Origin: Montifringilla adamsi
Taxonomy: Eukaryota; Chordata; Aves; Passeriformes; Passeridae
Assembly: GCA_017590115.1 (NCBI GenBank)
Contig: JAGGNK010013559.1
Span: 1,000,933 to 1,064,932 of the forward strand
DNA length: 64,000 nucleotides
Direction of reading: 5' to 3'
Positions 13,917-64,000 of this stretch are shown here, one piece after another. A program made the translations under genes and the position numbers. Under the pieces are notes generated by a model, which had not been told where the DNA came from, did no database searches, and saw nothing but the letters and a program-made list of their open reading frames with translations. The number at the start of each line of letters is the position of its first letter. Positions within the stretch are counted from its first letter, which is position 1.

Positions 13917-14335
13917 AATCAGAATCCCTGGCTGGTTTGGGTTGGAAGGGACCTCAAAGCCCATCCAGTTCCACCCCCTGCCATGGCAGGGACACCTTCC
14001 ACTGTCCCTGGTTGCTCCAAGCCCCATACATCCTGGCCTTGGACACTTCCAGAGATCCAGGGGCAGCCACAGCTGCTCTGGGCACCCTGTGCCAGGGCCT
14101 GCCCACCCTCACAGCCAAGAATTCCTTCCCAATATCCCATCTAACCCCAGTCTCTGGCAATGGGAAGCCATTCATTCCCCCTTGTCTTGTCCCTCCATCC
14201 CTTGACCCAAGTCCCTCTCCAGCTCCCTTGGAGCCCCTTTAGGCACTGGAAGGAGCTCTAAGATCTCCCCAGAGCCTTCTCTTCTCCAGGCTGAACACCC
14301 CTAGCCCTCCCAGCCTGGCCCCAGAGCAGAGGGCC
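13917..14335 (-). repeat. CR1 LINE 3' end, reverse orientation
   Basis: Starts agaatcagaatccctggctg then ttgggttggaagggacctc, ccatggcagggacacctt, ccttctcttctccaggctga. It is a well-preserved ~420-bp copy. Confidence 0.94.
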
Positions 14336-16365
14336 CCGTGGAGCACCTTTGTAGCACCTAAAAAGGTGGAATCAAAGCCCTGAGTCTTCCTTGGGTGAGT
14401 CACAGGTGCTGTGTGAGCACCCTGGGCTGCTCTGATGCTCCCAGGGTACGACACAACACAGGAACATCCCATGGACTAAAGGTGGCACAACAGGTACAAT
14501 CTCAGAGTCTGGCCACATGGGACAGGCAGGATTTAAACCTGAGTTTTCAGCCTGAAATCCACAGGCAGGGTTACTTAACTTCATTTTTGTCCTGTTTTAT
14601 GATTAAACAAATGTAGAAGCCATAAACTATTCTTATTAAAGAATTAGGATCTGAGCAATCCAGGGAGGTTTGATGTACTTGGTTGCTACATTAGAAAAAT
14701 AAATAAAATAAAGAAAAGCAGCAGAATGAGGTAAGAGAGACCTTTTTCCTGTTCTGGCTTAGCCTTTGGAAATCTGGGGTGCACAAAAGGAGGGGTGAAA
14801 GGGGCAGCTCATCCTCCCAGACTCTGAGCATGTTCTGCCCTTGTCACGCTCCCTGAGGATGAGGAATGTGCAAAGGGCACACAGCAGAGCCCACCCCAAA
14901 GTGAACAAATCCCTCTCGTTTTGTTTAACAGAAGTCAAACCCTGATTTCATCAAGTCTGAGCATCCACACAGGGATGAAACCCAAGGGCAGGGTCTGTGG
15001 CATGGCAGGCACTGTCACCTCTTCCAGCCTCCAGCCACTGTCCAGGGGCCACAGCTCCAGCAGGAAAGAAGACACCAATCCTTCAGCAGCCCTGGGCTGC
15101 AGGCACAGGTCACCCATGGACTGGGGGCTCCATTTCTTGAAAAGTTTCAAGCAACAATGTGGTCATTTCCAAAAAGTTGCACTCCAATTCTACTCAGTCA
15201 ATAATCCTGATAATGAATGCTGCTGTTGGGACCCCAGAAATCTCCTCTGACATCCAGAGCCCTCAAACTGACAATGGCTAGTCCTGTATGGAATTACCAC
15301 GCTGAACTTAACTGCATCCCATTTCCTCTGACACTTTTTGATAAACGACCATTTCTTCAATGGAAAAAAATAAAGGGGACACAGAGAAACATGTAATGTT
15401 TCATGAATCTGTAATGATTCAGCTGCATCAGACACTGTGCCAGCTCCAGCTCCAGTTTTCTGTCTGTCCCCTCTGAAAGGAACTTATTACAGAGTACTGT
15501 TTTTCCCCAGTATTGCAGGAAGATTCTTCCAAGCAAAAAAAAGGAAAAAAAGCCCCATTTCTCAAAGTATCCTTTTGGTACTTAAATTAAAAGGACCAGT
15601 TACACCAACCAGTTACACCATGGAAGCATAGACACAACTCCTGTGCACAGGCTCTCCCTCACCCCAGCACTTTCAGACACATCACTTGAATCAGGCTGAA
15701 GATTCTTTTAACAGTCAAAAATTAATGTGTTTTTTTTTTTTTTTTAAACCAAAAAACAACTAACCAAACCCCTGTGGGATCAAATTTCTGCACAGTTCTG
15801 ATCCCACCCACAGACCTTCCAGGTCACCATCAGCCAGAGATGTTCCAAGGCTCTGCCCTACCCCAGTGACTCTCTGCACTTCTGCCCATGGGAAAAGAGG
15901 TAAAACCAGCAGGGAAAAAACTTACCAGCAAATTCCTCCTGGTGATGAGTGGAGGGAACACCAAGCCCACCACGGTTCTGCTGAGAAGCTCTCATGGAGA
16001 GTGCTCTCCCTGGGACAAAGATCTCCAGCCCTCCCATCTCCCTGGGCTCCAGCAGCTCCACCTCTGGCAGCCCTTGGAGCCACATCCCTGTCACCAGGCC
16101 CCTTCCAGCTGTGTCCTGCAGAGTGATTGCCCTCCAAGGGGTTTGGGTGCAGCCCCATGAGGGAAGTGCCCTGTGGGCCTGAACACCAGGCTGTGCTGCT
16201 CAGAGCTCCAGTCTCCTCTGGCAGCAGCGAGGTGCCACACCTGCAGTGCCCCAGCTACAGGCCCTGAAGAGCCTTTGGGAGAACCACAGATCTCCTTATT
16301 CCTCAGGCTTCTGGGCTAAATGCAGGTGGAAGCAGCTGAAGGGAGTCCACCCAGAGCAGAGCTTG

Positions 16366-16445
16366 CTGTGGCCACCAGCCTGGGCTGTGCAGAGGCAGCT
16401 CCCTGTGGGCCACACAGGAGGTCACTGTGGCCACCAGCCTGGGAG
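16366..16445. repeat. Short duplicated segment, 59-bp spacing
   Basis: ctgtggccaccagcctggg occurs at 16366 and at 16425, same strand. Confidence 0.8.
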
Positions 16446-16636
16446 GTGAGGGAAGGTCTCTGCTTTGGTGCAGCTGGGCAGGGTTGGCAGGAGAAGCTGC
16501 CCCAAACCTTTGCTTCCTGTGTGAACCCTCCATTCCTGCCCCTGACAAGTCCCCAATTGTGCCTTCAATTCTTCATGCATCCAACTTGCAAATAATTTCA
16601 GCTTTGGAAAAGCTTTGAAAAAATCTTGGAAAACCT

Positions 16637-16673
16637 CTTTTTTTTTTTCTTTTTTTTTTTTTTTCTCTTTTTG
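16637..16673 (-). repeat. A-rich tract on minus strand downstream of KDM5B
   Basis: The plus strand shows two T-runs of 10 and 14 or more, separated by single C. On the KDM5B-sense strand this is poly(A)-like, about 200 bp past the candidate polyadenylation signal. Confidence 0.85.
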
Positions 16674-16829
16674 GTGTAACATTTTGATCTCTCTCCTCCT
16701 TCCAAACCTGAACAGACAAGAATCACCACAGCTTCTGGATTGCTTCTTTGGAAGGTGATTATTTCTTGGCTAAGAGAACCCAGCGATGCAGTGTGGATTC
16801 AGAGGGAAATAAAACTGCATTTCAAACTC

Positions 16830-17559
16830 TCTAAAAACACCAACATTTAATTTTATAACATAACCAGGGGTTTATTCCACAATATAAACTGCAACATTTG
16901 ATACAAGCTACCCAAAAAAGGAGAAAGCCAAAATACAGCTGTGGCAATTACTTTACAGATTTTTTTTTCCTGTCTTCTACATCACAGGGCCCTCAGTGAC
17001 ACTAGGATCTAACATTTGCTGTCTGTACATCAACCAATGCTAGAAGCAACACGCTGTTCAGTTGTCATTCCAGTCACTGAAACCAGACATAGAAGTTATT
17101 GCTCAGATAAATAAACCTAGTCTACGAAAAACGAGGTGGAAAAAAACTAAAGTCTCCAAAGAGTTAACAGAGTAAACAGGGATTTCCTCAAAAGAGGATT
17201 ATTGGAAAATTCATGGTGCAGGGGTTTTTTTGTTTGTTTGTTTTTGCACCCAAACCAAGCTGAATTAAATACGTCGGTAAATCCCAGAGGTACCTGAATG
17301 CTGTACAATAAAGGTGCATTTGTCAAATGCCTTCCCAATCGGTGGAAACCCCTGCAAACAGTCAGCATCTCAAACCTCAACAACCACAAACAGATCAAGG
17401 GAAAATACAAAAGTGTCAAAAATTGTTCTGAGTTCTGGAAAATGATCCCATAAGGATAGAAGTAGCACCATTTGCAATCTGGTTCTAAAACCAGCCCCTG
17501 TGGCTTAACTGGAAAACTGGGAACCTTCTTTACTCGAGTCCTGAAGGGTTTGTGGGGTT
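16830..17559 (-). other. KDM5B: KDM5B 3' untranslated region (inferred)
   Basis: About 0.7 kb after the stop. On the minus strand an AATAAA lies at 16876-16871 and an ATTAAA at 16851-16846; either could direct polyadenylation shortly downstream. No competing open frame or CR1 copy was seen here. The exact end is inferred; a longer UTR using a more distal signal cannot be excluded. Confidence 0.6.
16871..16876 (-). terminator. Candidate KDM5B polyadenylation signal AATAAA
   Basis: The minus strand reads GGAATAAACC, 684 nt after the stop codon. It is the first canonical hexamer found downstream of the KDM5B stop on this strand, with an ATTAAA variant 20-25 nt further on. Confidence 0.55.
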
Positions 17560-59771
<42,212 letters not shown>

Positions 59772-60135
59772 CTGGAAAACAGAAGGGCTCCATCAAAAGA
59801 TCAGGAAAAGGAAAGGAGTTTCTGTGACAGTCAAAGCCAGAGGAGCCCGAAGCATGAAGAGGCTCCAGTGGCCTCCAGAGCCTCCTCAGCCCCGCCAGAA
59901 GATGGAACTCGGTGCAGAGGGGGCTCAACAGTCACAGCCCAACCTGTCATGGAGCCAGGGCTGCACTGACACCCAAACCCCCTCACCAGGAACAAGTCCA
60001 GAGAGCAGCAATGGTGAGATATGCGGAGTGAGTGCCATTGTCTACCCCTCAAACACTTCCCTGTGCCTCAAAAACAGACAATGGAACCGCAAAATCAGTT
60101 ACAATTTGGAACTGAAGACCTGTCCTGCATTGTAA

Positions 60136-60335
60136 GCCTCCACAGAACCATGGAATCATTAAGGCTGGAGAAGCCCTTTAAGATCATTGAGTCTGACTTT
60201 CAACCCAGCACCACCACCACGATCACCACTAACCCATGTCCCCAAGTGCCACACCAAACATCTTTTGAACACTTCCAGGGATGGTGACTCCACATTTGCC
60301 CTGGACAACCTGTGCCAATGCTTGACAATTTCCTT
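60136..60335 (-). repeat. CR1-family fragment, reverse orientation
   Basis: accatggaatcattaaggct, gagaagccctttaagatcat, cttccagggatggtgactcc, ctggacaacctgtgccaatg. Confidence 0.88.
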
Positions 60336-62614
60336 GGCTGCAAACATTCAGGAAGAGCTGGAATATGACGAATTTAAAAAAAGATTATTATTACTTTGAT
60401 AAAGTATCTGCAATTGAAGTGTTATTTATAAACACAACTATAAAGCTGTTTTATCTTTTAGATCTCTGACATCTACTGCACATGCTTGGTTTGGCAATAC
60501 ACAACTTTACAAAACCAAATTAGATTTGATTTAAACTTGACAGGAATTTATTATATATAAAGTTATCTTATTATCACTGATTACAGAATGAAGATAATGC
60601 ACAAGTGAGCTACTGACAGTGGAGTAAGAGCTTTGCTTCAGGAAAACGAAAACCTTTCTTCAGTATTGGGTGACTGAGGTAACTGAAGTAAGACCAGCAT
60701 CATAAACACAGTATTTTTTTATTTTAGATTCACAGAGAACATGAAAACTGGAGTTAAAACCAATCACACATTATTTCCAAAGCAATTATCTTACAAAAAA
60801 AACAAGGAGCAAGATTCACCAAGAGTGTGGAGAAGCTGAAGAGCAAAGAGGGCCATCAATCCATACATTTTACCACGCTTGCATTGATTAATCCAGACCT
60901 CAAAATCAGTAATATAATTTTTCTGATCCTGCAAGGCACTTGCAGCACATCACAACTTGACAATGCCAATTGGAATTAACATTTGAATTGGAAATTAGAC
61001 AATGGTAGGGGGCAGGATGACAAATTATCCAGAGAATACTCAATCCTTGACCAGTGGGACACATTTCTCGATTATTTTCCTGCTTTTAGCCACAAGACTG
61101 CCTGGTGCCCAAAGAGAAACTTGATAACACTAACCCTTCTATGACTGCCTATTCTCTACGCCAGAAAACCAAATGCAATGAAGCCACCAAATCTGAGGAA
61201 GAGAGCTGACATTCTTTTCTAATATCCTGTTGTCTGATGAGTCATTTAGGGCCCTCAAGCTGTAAGATGAGAAGTACAACTGGGAACAACTGGGCAGGAT
61301 TTGAAGTATTGTACTTCAACAGGACAAATCTGACTCTCAAGCTGAACCAACTGGTTACATCATGAGTCACAACTCCAGAGTCTGCTCTGTACCAAAGACA
61401 GGGAGACAGGAGACAGGCACCGAGACCAAGAGGGGACACAGTGGCAATGACACACAGGACCCTTGAGACACTGGGGACTGAATTAAACTGCCCAAGGAAG
61501 AACTGCAGGGAGCTTTGCTTAGACTGAGAGTAAATGAAACCAAGAGTGCTGTGCTGCCTCTGGCTTTGCCAAGCAGTGAGCCAAGACTGTTCCCAGGTGG
61601 ACTGTGCATTACCCCAAACCAGACCCTCTAACAAGGCTCTGCAAGGGGCAAGAACCAGGAATAAGATGAACAGGGGCAAGAATTCAGCTCACGTAGACAA
61701 TGACACCACCTCTGAAACTGTCACCAGTCTAGGCTGTACTTCAGGCCCATCACCTGCAGTTACTGCACTGGTAACACATCAGGGAAGCCAAGGAAGGGAG
61801 GGCACAGCACAGGAGACTTCTGGTCGAGCCACATGTCTGCTGGCACAGGCTGCTGCTCTGGGCAGAACCCAGAGGAAAGCCTGCATGCCACTGGGCACAA
61901 CAGGAGGAACAGGATCTACCTGCTCCTACAGGCTCTGGCTCATGCTCAGACTAAAGAAATCCAGCTCCAAGGATGCCTAGGGCAGACACAGACCCAGTCT
62001 ATGTCAGACAGCACAGAGCTGGCTAGTCCCCACTGCTTATGGAAGCAAATGAGGAAGTTTATGTGCATGATCTTACAGAAACACCTCGTTCACAGCCTGG
62101 CAAGCGAAACATCCTGCTCCAGAATTACCTGATTATCTCCATGATCTCCATGTGTCTATTTATTACTGACTGGTGCATGTTTGGGGACAGTCTTTCCTGT
62201 TTGGCCAAAGACGGTGCCTCTGGCAAAGCACCAGTCACCTACTGTGTTGGAAGAGTAACATGACTCCAGACAAGACAAGCTGCCACAACAGGCATTTCCT
62301 ACTCCCGCAGCTCTGAAGTTTACCAATGACTGAATGACCAACGCACACACCAAGGCGCCCTGATGGCACGTCAGCTGCTTCTCAAGGAGAAGCTTTGGGA
62401 GCTCCATTTATTCAACAGCACTTTCAGAAGGTGACTTTTCAGCCTATCAGGCAGATGGGCTCATCAGCCAGAATCAAACATTTAACAGCCTTAAAAGTGT
62501 TTAATTTTCAGCAAGGAGAAAGTCTTTGCAAGAGCTTCTGCTGGGTGATGGTAAATTGGCTTAATGAGAGGCAACACAGGATTGACTCCAGCTTCTGAGG
62601 TTTTTACCCAGGTA

Positions 62615-63140
62615 TCATAGAATATGCTGAGTTGCAAGGGACCACCAAGTCCATCAGGATCACCACATCCAATTCCTGACCCTGCACAGACACCTCAACA
62701 ATCCCACTCAGCGTCTGGGAGCGTTGTTCAAACACTTCTTGAACTCAGACAGGCTTGGAGCTGTGCCCATTTCCCAGGGAGCCTGTTCAGTGCCCCAGCA
62801 TCCTCTGGGGGAAGAACCTTTTCCTTACATCCAAGCTAAATGTCTCTCAGCTCCAGCCATTCCCATGAGTCCTGTCACATCATGAGAGGAAATAGATCAG
62901 TACCTGCCCCTCTGCTGCCCCTCATGAGGATGCTGAACACCCCAGTGAGGTCTCCCCTCAGTCTCCTCTAGGCTGAACAAACCAAGTGACCTCAGGTGCC
63001 CCTCATGAGGCTTCTCCTCCAGACCTTTCACCATTCTCATGGCCCTCCTTAGGATGCTCTCCAGTGACTTCATGTCTTTTTTATACTGTGGTGCTCAAAA
63101 CTGCACCAAGGACTTGAGGTGTGGCCGTAGTAGTACAGGT
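62615..63140 (-). repeat. CR1 LINE 3' end, reverse orientation (~525 bp)
   Basis: Starts atcatagaatatgctgagtt, then gcaagggaccaccaagtcca, gaggtctcccctcagtctcc, tctaggctgaacaaaccaag, gaggtgtggccgtagtagt. The longest CR1 copy in the window. Confidence 0.92.
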
Positions 63141-64000
63141 AGAGCTGAGGGAAAGAATGCCATACATAATATATCACATTAGATTATCATAAAACCACTC
63201 CTGGCTTTACAAACACACTACAACACATCCCACTGAACACAAACTGTGTCAGAAGACACTGTTGCAGACCCACAGCCATTCACCATCTGGAGAAATAAGA
63301 GCAGGTATAACAGACAGTCCATCCTGACTGTCACCGAATCACTTAAAGTCACAACAAGTTTATTTTGGAGCATCCAAACTACTCGAAGTTGATACAACAA
63401 ATAAGGCTAATATTTATCTTTCTCTATTCCACAGTATGGCAAGTTCCTCAAGTCCTAAACAAGATACTTTCAACCCTTCTTTAATAAGTGCATTATTTAC
63501 TCAACAAAAATCCTGGACACATTTTGAAGCACAAGTTACCAAGCCAAATGCGATGCTCACAGGCCCATGAAAAGACATTTCTGTGAGACAGAAACGCCTT
63601 TATGCACTTGGAAAGGCAGCAGCACCACGAGAGGGAGCTTTATTGTGCAGGATTCACTTGCCAAGCTGCTGAGCCACATGAGCAGCTTTGCTGGGGAAGA
63701 GACCAGCCCCCACCCCCAACTCTCCAGTCCCTCTTCCCTAAAGCTCATGCCTGGGAATCAGTAAGACTTGCCCTCTCAATCCAGCTCCTCAAAGGAACTG
63801 GTAAATGAATTTAAAAAGCTTAAGAAGTTCAGTTTGAAGTATCTTCCAACAGCCATGCCGAGCATTAAGATTAAGTATATACAGAGAGCAAGAAAATGCC
63901 AAATTCCTAAAAAAAACCAGGAGTTCTTACTCCACCAGGACTCTACATCTGAAATTACTTATTGTGTTCTCTTGTCCATCCCTGACTGTTATAAGCCTAC

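Larger units (their letters stand above)
9541..16829. other. Intergenic region between IPO9 promoter and KDM5B 3' end
   Basis: About 7.3 kb with no supported gene. It contains CR1 copies at 10.26, 10.65, 11.65 and 13.92 kb, a CA/TA microsatellite at 13.01 kb, a T-run at 15.73 kb and a 59-bp-period tandem duplication near 16.37 kb. Open frames of 60-167 codons are confined to CR1 or are CpG/stop-poor chance frames. Confidence 0.75.
59772..64000 (-). other. KDM5B: KDM5B intron upstream of exon w1 (partial)
   Basis: Non-coding, with CR1 copies at 60136-60335 and 62615-63140. Opposing open frames near 61.2-62.0 kb (about 145 codons each strand) match nothing I recognise. JmjN-coding sequence is absent, so the preceding exon is beyond 64000. 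Confidence 0.7.

Noticed and set aside
61242..61980. Opposing 145- and 148-codon frames
   Set aside because: No family resemblance, no CpG island, no repeat signature I can name; overlapping frames on both strands suggest chance.
59772..64000. Search for the JmjN-coding exon(s)
   Set aside because: No minus-strand sequence encoding a FAFIHKIRP- or ECPVFEPSW-like motif next to splice sites was seen, so they are taken to lie outside the window.

Overview
The window is vertebrate nuclear DNA, almost certainly avian. Genes are broken into small exons with GT/AG introns, many short repeat copies match the bird/reptile CR1 LINE 3' end (tail of the ATTCTRTGATTC type), and introns are AT-richer and CpG-poor while exons are GC/CpG-richer. 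Nothing prokaryotic or viral was recognised. Most open reading frames of 60-150 codons are chance frames or lie inside CR1.

Two protein genes are supported, both on the minus strand. (1) KDM5B (histone H3K4 demethylase) fills 59771 down to 17560. I resolved 26 coding exons base by base; each exon length equals its codon count and every phase joins, giving 4428 bp (1475 codons plus stop). Against the roughly 1544-residue family length only the first ~68 residues (mostly JmjN) are missing, so the 5' end and promoter lie beyond base 64000. The order ARID, PHD1, JmjC, C5HC2 zinc finger, PLU-1 region, PHD2, PHD3 is complete and the iron and 2-oxoglutarate residues are intact. The 3' UTR probably ends near 16.83-16.87 kb. 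(2) IPO9 (importin-9) is represented by its first coding exon (9094 to 8944) inside a CpG-island promoter (about 8.76-9.54 kb). Bases 1-8943 are its first intron.

Layout: 1-8943, IPO9 intron 1, with a near-identical 396-bp direct repeat pair, CR1 pieces and a possible conserved element near 4.7-4.88 kb. 8.76-9.54 kb, IPO9 promoter, with a possible divergent short transcript. 9.55-16.8 kb, intergenic, rich in CR1. 16.85-59.77 kb, KDM5B. 59.77-64 kb, the intron upstream of the first visible KDM5B exon, with two more CR1 copies.

Notable points: a GC-AG intron in KDM5B; a 112-bp phase-shifting exon with a weak donor; a CR1 tail ending about 10 bp from a KDM5B 5' splice site; G-run tracts able to form quadruplexes in two introns; and head-to-tail adjacency of KDM5B and IPO9, which I recall as far apart in human. 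No previously undescribed system was found. All family assignments come from recognising the translated sequence; no database search was run.
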